A stretch of DNA of 64,000 nt from an uncultured Pontibacter sp. (GCF_947495565.1 NZ_CANLZM010000001.1:124001-188000); one strand, 5' to 3'. Shown: positions 27,086 through 36,902, numbered from the stretch's first letter. Program-made: numbers and translations. Notes: generated by a model from the letters alone, not told the origin.

Positions 27086-27730
27086 GGAGCTTATAGTTAG
27101 TTGATGCTTGATGGACGCAACAAAGGTACAACATAAAATTCGTTTCCAGTTGCAGGATAGTTTAGAGGCCGAACGACAACCTGAACAACACGCCCCAGCT
27201 CTGGACTCTTGTTTGTGGAAGGAGCGGAGCCTTTAAACTTTTGTTGAAGTGTAAACCTACCCCCTAGCCCCTCCAAGGAGGTAAAATTCCGTCAGCTGTA
27301 TCATCCAACCACCCCTAACCCCTCAGAGCTACGCTCGCTAGTTTCGAACTCCCGTTCTCACTAGTCTAAGGAGGGGAATTTTGCTTGAGCTCCGTCAGTG
27401 GTAGCTATCGGAATAATACCCAGTCCTTGGGTTGAGCGCCTTGTGAGATCCGGTGCCGCCTAAGCGGCAGCCGCAGCGCAGCGGAGGCAGGAGGGAACAC
27501 CGCGCGATGCCCTTATCGAGGGCCCCTACCCCCGCCTAGAGGGAGCCAAAGCCAGAAATGAAACGAGCAGGTTGTAAAGCCAAGGATAAGCTGCAGCTAG
27601 AAAGTATAGCTTGGTTCAAATCCGGAAAGCAGCTTTTAAACGAATAGACTTATAAAGCCGAAGACTACCAGTAGCTGGTAAATAAAACTATTACCCCAGA
27701 CGGTACAGAAAACATTACAGTGCAAATCCT
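27086..27730. other. Gene-free region holding repeat copy A
   Basis: 645 bp without a gene. The main content is the interspersed repeat at 27307-27580 (separate entry). A G/C-rich stretch at 27455-27540 is out of line with the AT-rich flanks. Other short pieces, such as CCCCTAGCCCCTCCAAGGAGG at 27261, recall the 'CCCCTCCTTGG' motif of the same repeat family. Confidence 0.5.
27307..27580 (+). repeat. Interspersed intergenic repeat, copy A
   Basis: The block 27521-27579 (CCCCTACCCCCGCC...GAGGGAGCCAAAGCCAGAAATGAAA) matches the complement of 32305-32364 at roughly 52 of 59 positions by eye. A second block (CCACCCCTAACCCCTC ... AAGGAGGGGAATTTT, 27310-27384) matches the complement of about 32503-32545. 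Order and spacing of the two blocks are alike in both copies, which lie in opposite orientations 4.7 kb apart. Confidence 0.75.
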
Positions 27731-28672
27731 TTACAGCATCTCCAAAGGTTTTGTCTCCAGCTCTTTTACAGGCCATTTAGCTAGTTTCGCTCCGGCTTGG
27801 TAGGCGCTTTCCAGAAAATCTAACAGGGCTTGGCGTGGGTTGCCGAGTTGGCGGAACTCCTCGTAGTTAAGCATGGCCATAGGACTTCCGTTAGCATCTA
27901 CCCAACTGGCTTGCCTGGGCTGCAAAGGCTCTTTCTCCAGGCCCTCCGGCGAGGGAAAAGTATAGGAGTAGAAAGCCGGGAACCGCACTTGATCATCGCC
28001 GGGCCAGAAACCAAAGCTCACCACCTCGTGCGAGTAGGCATCTTTTTCCACCACACTGGCCTCAGGGTTTGTAGGAACCTGTTTACCGGAAAAACGCGTA
28101 ACAGTTAAATCGAGATGGTGCCAGTACAGCTGCACAGGACAGGTTTTACCGGTAAAACGCCCGCTAAACTCTTTCAGTACCTGGTCTACGGTAACCAACA
28201 CGCGCCAGTAGCGGTGCACCTGCTCAGGGTTGTATGTGGCATGGGTATGATCCTGTGCAAAAGGTATGGTGCTTTTGTTGTCGTAAGGCTTGGCCAAAAG
28301 CTCCACATGCACGCCTAAAACCTCCAGCGCCTTCATCACCTGGTTGTAAAATTCGGCTACGCTCAGGCCATCTTGCAGGCTTATACTTTCAGAGGCGCCG
28401 GTGTTGGTGTGCAGGTGCAGCTGGTGATCTATAAAATCAAACGCACACTCTAAAGTATAAAACTTGTAAGGCATGGGGCCGGTAGTCAGTCCTTGGCTGG
28501 TTACGTACAGGGTTACATTCCACCAATGGTTGCGGCGGGGCATCAGCTTCAGCCGGATTTTGCCAATAATCTGCAGGTAAAGGTGCAACGTATCTTTGGT
28601 GTTTTCCCAATCATCCAGTGGCAGCGGCGGAAACTCATTCAGAATAGGCGAGGTGGCAGCGGAAGTGTTCAT
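27731..28672 (-). CDS. DUF5996 protein
   Basis: 313 residues, soluble, of the DUF5996 family. Characteristic segments are 'LPLDDWENTKDTLHLYLQIIGKIRLKLMPRRNHWWNVTLYVTSQGLTTGPMPY', 'DFIDHQLHLHTNTG', 'FYNQVMKALEVLG', 'YWRVLVTVDQVLKEFSGRFTGKTCPVQLYWHHLDLTVTRFSGK', and 'EVVSFGFWPGDDQVRFPAFYSYTFPSPEGL'. Family proteins are widespread and functionally uncharacterised. The gene is monocistronic and divergent from ppk1. Confidence 0.88.
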   Translation of the reverse strand: MNTSAATSPILNEFPPLPLDDWENTKDTLHLYLQIIGKIRLKLMPRRNHWWNVTLYVTSQGLTTGPMPYKFYTLECAFDFIDHQLHLHTNTGASESISLQDGLSVAEFYNQVMKALEVLGVHVELLAKPYDNKSTIPFAQDHTHATYNPEQVHRYWRVLVTVDQVLKEFSGRFTGKTCPVQLYWHHLDLTVTRFSGKQVPTNPEASVVEKDAYSHEVVSFGFWPGDDQVRFPAFYSYTFPSPEGLEKEPLQPRQASWVDANGSPMAMLNYEEFRQLGNPRQALLDFLESAYQAGAKLAKWPVKELETKPLEML

Positions 28673-28866
28673 GGCAAAAATAGTTGGTTGCTTTTGGTGT
28701 ACGTTGATAGTTAGGCAGAAGTATAAACGGAAACCCGGCAGAAGAGAAAAAATCAGGCAATATGAAGGATTACCTATACTTTCTCCTTATATTTTGGGGT
28801 TAAGAAGTATAGAGAGCACCTGCCGCCGCCCCGGCTGTATGCAGGCATCCGAAAAATAAAGAAGAC

Positions 28867-30966
28867 ATGCTTATCAATAAGGTTTCTGACCAGATAAAGA
28901 AAAGTAAATACATTAGCCGTGACCTGAGCTGGTTACGATTCAATTACCGTGTGCTGGACCAGGCGCGTGATCCGGGAAAAAGCATTTTCGACAGGCTTAA
29001 ATTCCTGGCCATTACCTCGTCTAACCTCGATGAGTTTTTCATGATTCGGGTGGGCAGCTTGTACAATTACCTTGACTACGGAAAAGAGCGCCTCGATTAT
29101 TCTGGCCTGCGCGAACTGCCTTTCCGGAAGAAGCTGCTCGACTATGCCCACCGCTTTGTAAACGACCAGTACCTTACATTTAACAATGAGCTGAAGCCGT
29201 TGCTACCCAAAAGCGGCTGCGATATACTGAAGGTAAGCGAGCTGACGGAGATTGAGCAGAAGAAGGCAGACTCCTTCTTTAAGAATACCATATTTCCGCT
29301 GCTTACGCCCATGGTGTTCGATAATTACCACGGCTTTCCGCTACTGATGAACCAGCTGCTGACCTTTGGCGTGGTAACCCGCACCACCGACGAGGGCAAA
29401 CCGCAGGACCGCGTAACATTTGTGCAGATTCCGCAGAACTTAGCGCGATTTTACGAGATCAACCGCAAGGAGAAAATCATCTTTGTACCGATTGAGGAGA
29501 TTGTGCGCTGGAAGATTAAGAAGTTCTTCCGCAACGTGGAGATCGTGTCGGTAAACCTGTTCCGCATTACCCGAAACGGCGACTTTACGCTGGAGGAGTC
29601 TGACGACCTGGAGGCGGATTTTGTGCAGGAGATAAAAGCCAAGCTCAAAACGCGGAAAAAAGGACGTGTGGTGCGGCTGGAGGTAGAGCGTAACCCGTCG
29701 CAGTTCATGATGAAGATACTGAAGGAGCGCTGGACAATAGACAATGCCAACGTGTTTACCATTAACAGTATGCTGGACCTGCGCGCCCTGTGGCAGATTG
29801 TTAACCACCGCCAGTTCCGTGACAAAGGCTTTAAACAACCGTCTTCTATTCCACCGCTCAGCCTGCCCAGCGATGGCGTGGATATGTTTGAGTACCTGAA
29901 AGAACACGATGTGCTGCTACACCACCCTTACAATAGTATGGAGCCGGTGGTAAACCTGCTAGAGCGCGCCGCCGAAGACCCTTCGGTGCTGGGTATAAAA
30001 CAGACAATCTACCGTTTGGCAGACCAGAGCCGGGTAACGGCAGCTCTGCTGAAAGCGGCTGAGAATGGTAAGCACGTGTCGGTTCTATTCGAGGTGAAAG
30101 CTCGCTTTGACGAAGAACGCAACCTACGGGAGGGCGAGCGCCTGGAGAAGGCCGGCTGCTTTGTTATCTACGGCATCAGCAAGTATAAAACGCACACCAA
30201 AATGATGATGATCATCCGGAAGGAAGGCGAGAAGGTGACGCGCTACATACACATAGGCAGTGGCAACTACAACGAAGCCACCGCCCGCCTCTACACCGAT
30301 GTGAGCTTGCTGACGACCAACGAGATCTATGCGCACGACGTGTCTGAGTTTTTCAACGTAATTACCGGCCACTCGCGCCCGAACGAGTATAAGTACCTGA
30401 TGACCTCGCCTAAAGGCATGCGCACCCAGTTGATGGAGCTGATCCGGCATGAGGCGCGCAACGCTAAAAAGGGCCTGAAGAGCGGCATCGTGGTAAAGAT
30501 TAACTCGCTGGAGGACCGTGAGATAATTGATGAGCTGTACAAAGCATCCAAAGCCGGTGTTCAGATTAAGCTGATTGTGCGGGGCATTTGCTGCCTGCGC
30601 CCGGGCCGTGAAGATCTGAGCGAGAATATCTCTGTGAAAAGCATAGTAGGAGAGTACCTGGAGCACTCGCGCCTGTACTACTTCCACAACAACGGCGACC
30701 CGAAAGTATACAGCGGCAGCGCCGATATGATGGTGCGCAGCTTCGACAGGCGTATTGAAGCGCTCTTTCTGATTGCTAATGCGGAGCTGAAGCGGGAGGC
30801 AATCAATATTCTATACTATAACCTGCTGGATAACCACAACTCTTATATTATGCGCGAGGATGGCACGTATATTAAGCGCCGCCCCGGAGCAAGCGAAGAA
30901 GTAATGGATATACACAAGCTGTTCTACAACAAAGCCTACAGCACTGAACCAGTAGAATTAGTATAG
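28867..30966 (+). CDS. ppk1: Polyphosphate kinase 1
   Basis: 699 residues. N-terminal helical domain ('YISRDLSWLRFNYRVLDQARD', 'LKFLAITSSNLDEFFMIRVGSL') then the PLD-like catalytic region: 'LHHPYNSMEPVVNLLERAAEDPSVLGIKQTIYRLA', 'HVSVLFEVKARFDEERNL', the phospho-acceptor His443 in 'KTHTKMMMI', 'YIHIGSGNYNEATARLYTDVSLLT', and the second catalytic His in 'YLEHSRLYYFHNNGDPKVYSGSAD'. It makes polyphosphate from ATP. It is convergent with a ppx/gppA gene, a frequent pairing. Confidence 0.96.
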   Translation: MLINKVSDQIKKSKYISRDLSWLRFNYRVLDQARDPGKSIFDRLKFLAITSSNLDEFFMIRVGSLYNYLDYGKERLDYSGLRELPFRKKLLDYAHRFVNDQYLTFNNELKPLLPKSGCDILKVSELTEIEQKKADSFFKNTIFPLLTPMVFDNYHGFPLLMNQLLTFGVVTRTTDEGKPQDRVTFVQIPQNLARFYEINRKEKIIFVPIEEIVRWKIKKFFRNVEIVSVNLFRITRNGDFTLEESDDLEADFVQEIKAKLKTRKKGRVVRLEVERNPSQFMMKILKERWTIDNANVFTINSMLDLRALWQIVNHRQFRDKGFKQPSSIPPLSLPSDGVDMFEYLKEHDVLLHHPYNSMEPVVNLLERAAEDPSVLGIKQTIYRLADQSRVTAALLKAAENGKHVSVLFEVKARFDEERNLREGERLEKAGCFVIYGISKYKTHTKMMMIIRKEGEKVTRYIHIGSGNYNEATARLYTDVSLLTTNEIYAHDVSEFFNVITGHSRPNEYKYLMTSPKGMRTQLMELIRHEARNAKKGLKSGIVVKINSLEDREIIDELYKASKAGVQIKLIVRGICCLRPGREDLSENISVKSIVGEYLEHSRLYYFHNNGDPKVYSGSADMMVRSFDRRIEALFLIANAELKREAINILYYNLLDNHNSYIMREDGTYIKRRPGASEEVMDIHKLFYNKAYSTEPVELV

Positions 30967-31055
30967 CTCGCCTAAGGGTGTAGACAGCATCTAAAGCGGT
31001 GTTAAAATATAGAAAACTGCTTTGTAAAGTATAAAATCCATACTTGCCGCAATAT

Positions 31056-31105
31056 AAAAACCGGCTGCAGCTTATCTTCTGAAGAAGGGGCTGCAGCCGG
31101 TTTTT
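31056..31105. terminator. Bidirectional terminator between ppk1 and ppx
   Basis: AAAAACCGGCTGCAGC (31056-31071) pairs perfectly with GCTGCAGCCGGTTTTT (31090-31105), with a small inner CTTC/GAAG stem in the loop. Confidence 0.93.
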
Positions 31106-31126
31106 AGTATAAGTATTTTGCTGAAT

Positions 31127-32032
31127 TTAGCTGATACGGGTGATAACGAAGCGCTCCGGGTGGTAACGCTCATACAGGGAGTGAAGCATGCCGTCTTTCA
31201 GGCCAACTGTTGGCACAATCATACTTTCCACTTTGGCCCACTTCATGGCGGACAGGTAAATCTCAGAAGCTGGCACTATCACATCGGCCCGGTCAGGGTT
31301 CAGGAGAAGGTCAGTTATGCGTTGCTCCATACTTAGGCTGGCTACGTAGGTGGCAACCTCCTCAATCTGCTTTCTGAAAATAGCTTTGCCAGGCGATTTG
31401 CCTGCAATTTCAAATATTTTGTTGATGTTGCCGCCTGTACCGATGGCACGAGATATATGGTGCTTTTTGGCATTAGCCTCGATCCATGTGCGCATGCTAT
31501 TCCAGAGTACTTCTGAGTCGCGGCCATGCATGTGCCGGATAGACCCTTGCTCAAACGACTGCGAGGCAACTTTTTCGCGGTTTACGTAGATGTTAAACTC
31601 TGTGCTGCCACCGCCTACATCTATGTGCAGGTAGTTGCGCTCATCCAGGAAGTTATAGATAACCTTGTTAATCAGGTCTGCCTCTGTTTCCCCATCAATC
31701 ACCTGAATCTCCATCCCGACTTCTTCTTTCACTTTTGCGATGATTTCAGGAGCGTTATAGGCACTGCGCATCGCAGAAGTGGCGCAGATCATATGATGGT
31801 CCACGTCGTGCACATCCAGCAGCAGTTGAAAAGCCTTGAGCAGCTTCACAAACTTCTCGATTTTCAGGTCGCTTATATAGCCGGTATTAAAAACATCCTC
31901 CCCAAAACGGATCGCGTAACGCACGTATTCTACTTTCTTAAAGAATACTCTCCCGTTCTGGTTCAGTACTGTGGAGATCTGGCATCTCACCGCGTTGGAT
32001 CCAATATCTATGGCAGCTAACTTCAAAGGCAA
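31127..32032 (-). CDS. ppx: Exopolyphosphatase/pppGpp phosphatase (Ppx/GppA family)
   Basis: 301 residues, the short two-domain form without the C-terminal HD region. ASKHA signatures: 'AAIDIGSNAVRCQIS' (phosphate 1), 'ICATSAMRSA', 'VIDGETEADL', and 'HIDVGGGSTEFNIY' (phosphate 2). It would remove phosphate from polyphosphate ends or hydrolyse pppGpp. Its location tail-to-tail with ppk1 supports a polyphosphate role; symbol given at family level. Confidence 0.9.
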   Translation of the reverse strand: MPLKLAAIDIGSNAVRCQISTVLNQNGRVFFKKVEYVRYAIRFGEDVFNTGYISDLKIEKFVKLLKAFQLLLDVHDVDHHMICATSAMRSAYNAPEIIAKVKEEVGMEIQVIDGETEADLINKVIYNFLDERNYLHIDVGGGSTEFNIYVNREKVASQSFEQGSIRHMHGRDSEVLWNSMRTWIEANAKKHHISRAIGTGGNINKIFEIAGKSPGKAIFRKQIEEVATYVASLSMEQRITDLLLNPDRADVIVPASEIYLSAMKWAKVESMIVPTVGLKDGMLHSLYERYHPERFVITRIS

Positions 32033-32299
32033 TAGGTGTTTGGTTTTATCTTAAATGTAAATATAAGGATTCTCGGGCATTTTGAGGTATTAGTATTTGG
32101 GGAAATGGCAGTTGTTGTGTTCGTTTGTTGTATGCAGTAGCTTTTACTTGTGTCTGTTCTTGATCAGTTTAATTGATTGCTTGTCGCAAGCTTTTGATTG
32201 TGCTGCCTTTGTTAATTGCAGCAGCCAGCCAAGTTATACTTGGCTGGCTGCTGCTGCTTATAAAATGAGAAAAGCTACACTTTCTAATCGTTAGTTCAT
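32033..32299. other. Spacer left of repeat copy B
   Basis: About 270 bp with no gene. A small GC-rich hairpin around TGCAGCAGCCAGCC...GGCTGGCTGCTGCTG (about 32216-32256) is the only structure; it could be a transcript end. The rest is AT-rich. Confidence 0.45.
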
Positions 32300-32562
32300 C
32301 CCCAGCTTTACACCCTGCTTATTTCATTTCTGGCTTTGGCTCCCTCCGGGCGGGGGTAGGGCTCGTCTTCCCGTATCACGCTGGGAGCTTTTCCTGCCGG
32401 GGGTAGGGGCTCTCTTTTCGTGCCTCGGGCCGCCTCACTGCGTTCATCACCGGAAAAACTCCAAAGGCCCTCGAGAAAAGGGGAGGGCCGGGGCAAGGTA
32501 AAAATTCCCCTCCTTGGACAAGGAGGGGTTGGGGTGGTTTGATAGTCACGGCTGACGGAGCT
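32300..32562 (-). repeat. Interspersed intergenic repeat, copy B
   Basis: Inverted relative to copy A at 27307-27580. The block 32305-32364 (CCTGCTTATTTCATTTCTGGC...) and the block 32503-32545 (CCCCTCCTTGGACAAGGAGGGG) match copy A on the other strand. A related internal unit (CCTGCCGGGGGTAGGGGCTC, 32392-32411) partly repeats the first block. Between 27.3 and 32.6 kb this is the longest non-coding homology I see. Confidence 0.75.
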
Positions 32563-32654
32563 TACCCAAATTCCTCATTCGAAGGGGGAATTTGGGGATG
32601 ACAATCGTTCACGAGCAATTCCTCTCCTCTAGGGTCAGGAGTAGGTTATCAAAC

Positions 32655-34013
32655 TTAACGCACACTTACCGTCAGCTGTGGGTTGATCCAGCCGAACTCA
32701 CCGGCATCGATACGCACAAAATCAAACCCTTGGTAGCTGCCAAGTATGGCTATACTGGTTCCGGCTGGCAGGTTGTTTTTAGCGGCAGCCTGGGGATGTG
32801 CCTGGTCGAGCAGTTTCGTGTCGGAGGTTAACTTTTTATACTTTACAGGCTTGGTAGCCGGCTCTACTACACTGCTGGCAATATACGCCTCTTTGCCAGT
32901 AGGCAGTGCGATTCGGTACCAACTGGAGGTGCCCCCGGTTACCTGCAGCGGTGTGTGCTGCGGCAGCGATAAGTACACACCCGATTTTATACTTGGTTGC
33001 AGGCGCACATTGGCATTGCGGCTTGCCACACGAACCCAATTGCCTAACAGCTCACCATTTATTTTAACGGCAGGTGCCGGAGTAGCAGACTGATGCACGT
33101 ACGGGTACGGGTTTGTAGCGCCATGGCCGTAGCGGTAAATACCGAAGTGCAAGTGCGGACTGGTGGTGCGGGCGTTGCCGGTGTTACCTATCAGGCCCAG
33201 CGTGTCGCCGGCTTGTACCTGCTGCCCTACCTGTACCAAATGGCTATCCAGGTGGGCATAGTATAGGCTTTGCCGGCGGTTAATGTCTGTTAGCCATACT
33301 ACTTTGCCGCCACGTGGCGTGGTAGCTACCTGCCTTACTGTGCCAGCCGTGCCTGCTATAGCGGGGGTGCCGCGCTTGGCAAAAACATCTATACCTTCAT
33401 GGCTGCGTGCACCGGCATCACGTGGGTCTCCCCAGATACTGGCAATATTGCGGCTGCTTTTGCCTGCCACCGGAAAAGCAAGTATGGGTTCTGCCTGAAT
33501 GGTGACAGTATACTGCCCGCTGCGCAGCAACTCTGGCTGCACACGCAAAACGTGCTGCTGGTCCTCCTCCACCTCATAAGACAAAGTGGTAGCGGCTGTG
33601 TCGGCAGCTGCTAAGTGCTTGTAAGTTCCGTTGCCGGTTTCAAACAAGTCCATAAACACTTGCAGTTGTTCGCGGGCCTGTACCTCCAGGTTCACGATTA
33701 AGCGCTGCCCGCGTTGCGCATCTATGCGGTAGCCAAGCGCTTTGGGTTTATCCGCAGCAAAATATCCTGTTTCCTTAAAAGGCAGCGTGACAATAATCGA
33801 GTCCTGCAGCGCCTGTTCGCTAGCCTGAAGCCATTTTTGGCCCAAGGCGGTTTCGTGTAGGTTAGCGGATTTTAACTTGGCGGCATACTTCTCGTGGGGC
33901 GTCTGGTTGCTAAACACGCCGCGCAGAGTTTGCTGCTGGCTGCAACTGGCCAGCAAAAGGGTTATCAAAGTATAAAAAATTAAGCTTGTGTACCTGTTTC
34001 GGTTTATATGCAT
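32655..34013 (-). CDS. M23-family peptidoglycan endopeptidase lipoprotein with SH3 domains
   Basis: 452 residues. A lipoprotein signal ('ITLLLASC', Cys24) is followed by a beta-rich region, then an M23 (LytM/lysostaphin) domain with zinc ligands in 'SHEGIDVFAKRGTPAIAG' (HxxxD) and 'HLHFGIY' (HxH), and 'VVWLTDINRRQSLYYAHLDSH' between them. Two bacterial SH3-like domains follow ('NWVRVASRNANVRLQPS...' and 'KYKKLTSDTKLLDQA...'). It likely cleaves peptide cross-links in the cell wall from the periplasmic side of a membrane. Divergent from an L,D-transpeptidase gene 188 bp away, so both may be part of one envelope remodelling pair. Confidence 0.92.
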   Translation of the reverse strand: MHINRNRYTSLIFYTLITLLLASCSQQQTLRGVFSNQTPHEKYAAKLKSANLHETALGQKWLQASEQALQDSIIVTLPFKETGYFAADKPKALGYRIDAQRGQRLIVNLEVQAREQLQVFMDLFETGNGTYKHLAAADTAATTLSYEVEEDQQHVLRVQPELLRSGQYTVTIQAEPILAFPVAGKSSRNIASIWGDPRDAGARSHEGIDVFAKRGTPAIAGTAGTVRQVATTPRGGKVVWLTDINRRQSLYYAHLDSHLVQVGQQVQAGDTLGLIGNTGNARTTSPHLHFGIYRYGHGATNPYPYVHQSATPAPAVKINGELLGNWVRVASRNANVRLQPSIKSGVYLSLPQHTPLQVTGGTSSWYRIALPTGKEAYIASSVVEPATKPVKYKKLTSDTKLLDQAHPQAAAKNNLPAGTSIAILGSYQGFDFVRIDAGEFGWINPQLTVSVR

Positions 34014-34201
34014 ACGGTAGATCTTCTTAGAGTATTTTTAACATCAGGTGAGGCAAAAATGGTGCCTGTTAAATGTAATATATTGGTGTTTAGGATATTT
34101 GATTGCTGTGATGTTGGGGTATGAATATTGTTTACGGAAGTGCGGATTTAAACCGTAACAGCGCCGGGCCGTAAAATCAAGAAGTATAAAATTATGGAGA
34201 G

Positions 34202-35044
34202 ATGAGAAAACCGAGATGGAGATACATGCGCCGCAGGCTTAGCCGTAAATTACTACCGCTGTTTGCACCGCTTATTCTAACGCCGCTGGCCACGCCTGTT
34301 AACACAGGTGCCGCTATGCCACACTCAGACCCAGCTACGCTAAAGCGAAAGATGATGAACGTGAAGCTCATGCGCTTTAACCAGGTAGCCTACAACTTGT
34401 ATAGCAACATGCAGCTGCAGGAGTCGGGGCTGCGTTTCGAGGTGTTTCACAAAGCGCTTACCGGCTACTACAACATGCGGCACAACAACGAGGTGTCGGG
34501 CAAGCCATACATCACGATAGTGGATTTTACGAAGTCATCGAACGAGAAGCGGCTGTGGGTGGTAGATGTGGAGAAAAAGGAGCTGCTGTTTAACACTTAC
34601 GTATCGCATGGCCGAAACTCAGGCAACGAGTTTGCAGAGAACTTCTCCAACGAAAACGAGTCTTTTATGAGCAGCATCGGTTTTTACATGACCGAAGGCA
34701 CTTACATCGGAAAGCACGGACTCTCCCTAAAGCTAAACGGATTGGATGAAGGCTATAACACCAACGCAAAAGACCGCTACATAGTAATGCACGGTGCCGA
34801 GTATGCTTCGGAAGCTTTTATACAACAGGCAGGGCGCTTGGGCCGCAGTTTAGGTTGCCCGGCTATCCCGATGGAAGAGCACGAAGACATAATTGATACC
34901 GTAAAGGGAGGTACAGCCATGTATATTCACGCTGCTCAGGATAAGTATACGTCGCAATACCTAGACCATGTAACAGCCATGAAAGAACTTGTGAGCGAGA
35001 ACAAACTGGATGTGCCGCCACCTATAAACCCTACGCAGGGCTAA
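34202..35044 (+). CDS. L,D-transpeptidase-like (YkuD_2) periplasmic protein
   Basis: 280 residues. Hydrophobic N-terminal signal ('RKLLPLFAPLILTPLATPVNTGAA'). The YkuD_2 (murein L,D-transpeptidase catalytic domain-like, DUF/COG family) core has 'YVSHGRNSGNEFAENFSNENESFMSSIGFYMTEGTYIGKHGLSLKLNGLDEGYN', the His in 'YIVMHGAEYAS' and the catalytic Cys in 'LGRSLGCPAIP'. These enzymes make or remodel L,D-cross-links or attach proteins to peptidoglycan. Its 3' end overlaps the convergent thioredoxin-like gene by 14 bp. Confidence 0.88.
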   Translation: MRKPRWRYMRRRLSRKLLPLFAPLILTPLATPVNTGAAMPHSDPATLKRKMMNVKLMRFNQVAYNLYSNMQLQESGLRFEVFHKALTGYYNMRHNNEVSGKPYITIVDFTKSSNEKRLWVVDVEKKELLFNTYVSHGRNSGNEFAENFSNENESFMSSIGFYMTEGTYIGKHGLSLKLNGLDEGYNTNAKDRYIVMHGAEYASEAFIQQAGRLGRSLGCPAIPMEEHEDIIDTVKGGTAMYIHAAQDKYTSQYLDHVTAMKELVSENKLDVPPPINPTQG

Positions 35045-35597
35045 GCGACCGCCACTTAATGCCACAGCCTATACCTGGCTGCTGCTGCTCCGGCACCCTT
35101 TGCCCGGATAGCAGTGCCTCCAGCGCTTTGCTTAAGTCCTGACCGGTAACGGGGGTGTTGTTTTTTGGCCTTGCGCTATCGAATTGGCCATGGTAAGCCA
35201 GGCGCATGCTGGCATCATATACATAAAACTCCGGAGTGCACTCGGCATGGTAGTTTCGGGCTATCTGCTGCGTTTGGTCGTAGAGGTAAGGGAAAGGGAA
35301 GTGCATTTTTAGGGCGAGTTCTTTCATGTGCTGCGGCCCATCCTGCGGGTATGCTCCTGCATCGTTGGCATTAATAGCGACAAAACTGACGCCTTTGCTT
35401 TTATACTTGTTGGCAAGTTGTACGAGTTCCGGCAGTATGTGCATTACGTAAGGGCAATGGTTGCAGATAAACATGATGACAGTGGCATTTGGTGAGGCCA
35501 CATCCTGCAGGGTAACAATCTTATCAGAAACCGTATCGAGAAGCGCGAAGTTATGGGCCCGGGAGCCAAGGGCAATCTGGGTGCTTTGCTGTGCCAT
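35031..35597 (-). CDS. Thioredoxin-family (PRX-like) protein
   Basis: 188 residues, no signal peptide. AhpC/TSA-like thioredoxin fold with 'GSRAHNFALLDTVSDKIVTLQDV', the redox site 'FICNHCPYVMHILPEL' (CxxC: Cys-Asn-His-Cys), 'GVSFVAINANDAGAYPQDGPQHMKEL' and 'TPEFYVYDASMRLAYHGQFD'. This is the PRX_like1 subfamily, probably a peroxide or disulfide oxidoreductase. The C-terminus ('PGIGCGIKW') keeps a third conserved Cys. It overlaps the convergent L,D-transpeptidase gene by 14 bp. Confidence 0.9.
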   Translation of the reverse strand: MAQQSTQIALGSRAHNFALLDTVSDKIVTLQDVASPNATVIMFICNHCPYVMHILPELVQLANKYKSKGVSFVAINANDAGAYPQDGPQHMKELALKMHFPFPYLYDQTQQIARNYHAECTPEFYVYDASMRLAYHGQFDSARPKNNTPVTGQDLSKALEALLSGQRVPEQQQPGIGCGIKWRSLSPA

Positions 35598-35746
35598 AGT
35601 TTTGGTTTGTTAAAGGTTGATCTGCGGAGCCGTCTGCTGCCGTGTTATGCTCTAATATAAGCTTTTGGAAGTGTTTAACAAACAGAATTTTAGATGATTA
35701 TGCTACTTTAAAGTATAGCGGATTGCGGTAAGTATAAATTAAATGC

Positions 35747-35788
35747 AAAAAACCGTGGCTGGTATTCCTGTAGGTTTACCAGCCACGG
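35747..35788 (-). terminator. Terminator of the dienelactone hydrolase gene
   Basis: CCGTGGCTGGTA (35753-35764) pairs with TACCAGCCACGG (35777-35788), and the A-run at 35747-35752 forms the U-tract on the minus strand. Confidence 0.88.
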
Positions 35789-35860
35789 CTTTTTAGCTTT
35801 CGGAAAGTATAAAATCTGCTGCAGAAGAAGCTTGAAGGTTTAAATCCCTAAAACCTATAC

Positions 35861-36748
35861 TTACTGCAGCTGCTCTTTAAAGAAATCAATGGTGCGGTTC
35901 CAGGCTAATGTTGCCGCCTCTTTGTCGTAGCGTGGGGTGGTATCGTTGTGGAAGCCGTGGTTGGTATCAGGGTATACATAGGCCGCGTATTCTTTGCTGT
36001 GCTTTTTTAGCGCCTCTTCATAAGCAGGCCAGCCCTCATTTACGCGGGTGTCATTTTCAGCGTAGTGCAGGAGCAGTGGCGCTTCTATTTTGGGTACATC
36101 TTCGGTAGCGGGCTGGCCTCCGTAAAAAGGAACGGCGGCGGCCAGGTCTGGCAGGCGCACGGCCATCATGTTCGCTATCCAGCCGCCGAAGCAAAAGCCT
36201 ACCACGCCAACTTTTCCGTTGCAGGTTTTGTGCTGCTTCAGGTAATCTTGAGCGGCTATAAAATCCTCCAGCATCTCATTTCTATCGCGCTTGCTTTGTA
36301 GCTCACGGCCGGCATCATCAGTGCCGGGATAGCCGCCGAGTGGCGTTAACGCATCTGGGGCAATAGATATGAAACCTGCCAGTGCGGCTCTTCGGGCTAC
36401 GTCTTCAATATGCGGGTTAAGCCCACGGTTTTCATGCACCACCACCACGCCCCCAAGTTTCCCTGTCGCGTCTGCGGGCATACATAACAGCGCCTTCATC
36501 TTGCCGCCGCCCTTCGGCGACTGGTAGTAAATGTATTCAGATTTAATGCGCGGGTCATTGGCTTTTACCTGGATACCACCCTGGTAATCCGGCATCAGAA
36601 AGCTCATGAGCGAACCAACCGTAAGGCCACCCACAGCATATATAGAAAGCTTCTGCACAAAGTCGCGCCTGTTTATCCGGCTGTGCGCATAGTCATCGTA
36701 AAGGTCGAATACTTCCTGCTTGATGTCTGATTTTTTGATTTCGCCCAT
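35861..36748 (-). CDS. Dienelactone hydrolase-family protein with twin-arginine signal
   Basis: 295 residues. The N-terminus has a twin-arginine motif ('NRRDFVQKL', then a hydrophobic stretch '[19 protein letters not shown]'), implying Tat export. The alpha/beta-hydrolase domain has a nucleophilic Cys in '[13 protein letters not shown]', Asp in '[15 protein letters not shown]' and His in '[17 protein letters not shown]', the Cys-Asp-His triad of dienelactone hydrolases. It may act on ester or lactone substrates in the periplasm; many such proteins have no known substrate. Single gene with its own terminator. Confidence 0.92.
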   Translation of the reverse strand: MGEIKKSDIKQEVFDLYDDYAHSRINRRDFVQKLSIYAVGGLTVGSLMSFLMPDYQGGIQVKANDPRIKSEYIYYQSPKGGGKMKALLCMPADATGKLGGVVVVHENRGLNPHIEDVARRAALAGFISIAPDALTPLGGYPGTDDAGRELQSKRDRNEMLEDFIAAQDYLKQHKTCNGKVGVVGFCFGGWIANMMAVRLPDLAAAVPFYGGQPATEDVPKIEAPLLLHYAENDTRVNEGWPAYEEALKKHSKEYAAYVYPDTNHGFHNDTTPRYDKEAATLAWNRTIDFFKEQLQ

Positions 36749-36902
36749 GATGATTAAGGTTTAGGTAGTTATTGTTTAGAATATAATCTATTAGAAGCTG
36801 TCGGATTGCGCGCAGCCAAAGTATAAACCTGGCTGGCGTGATTCATTTTAGAGTTTGCTCGCCTGTTTGGAAGTGAATAAGGCTATTCCGATGATTGGTA
36901 AC

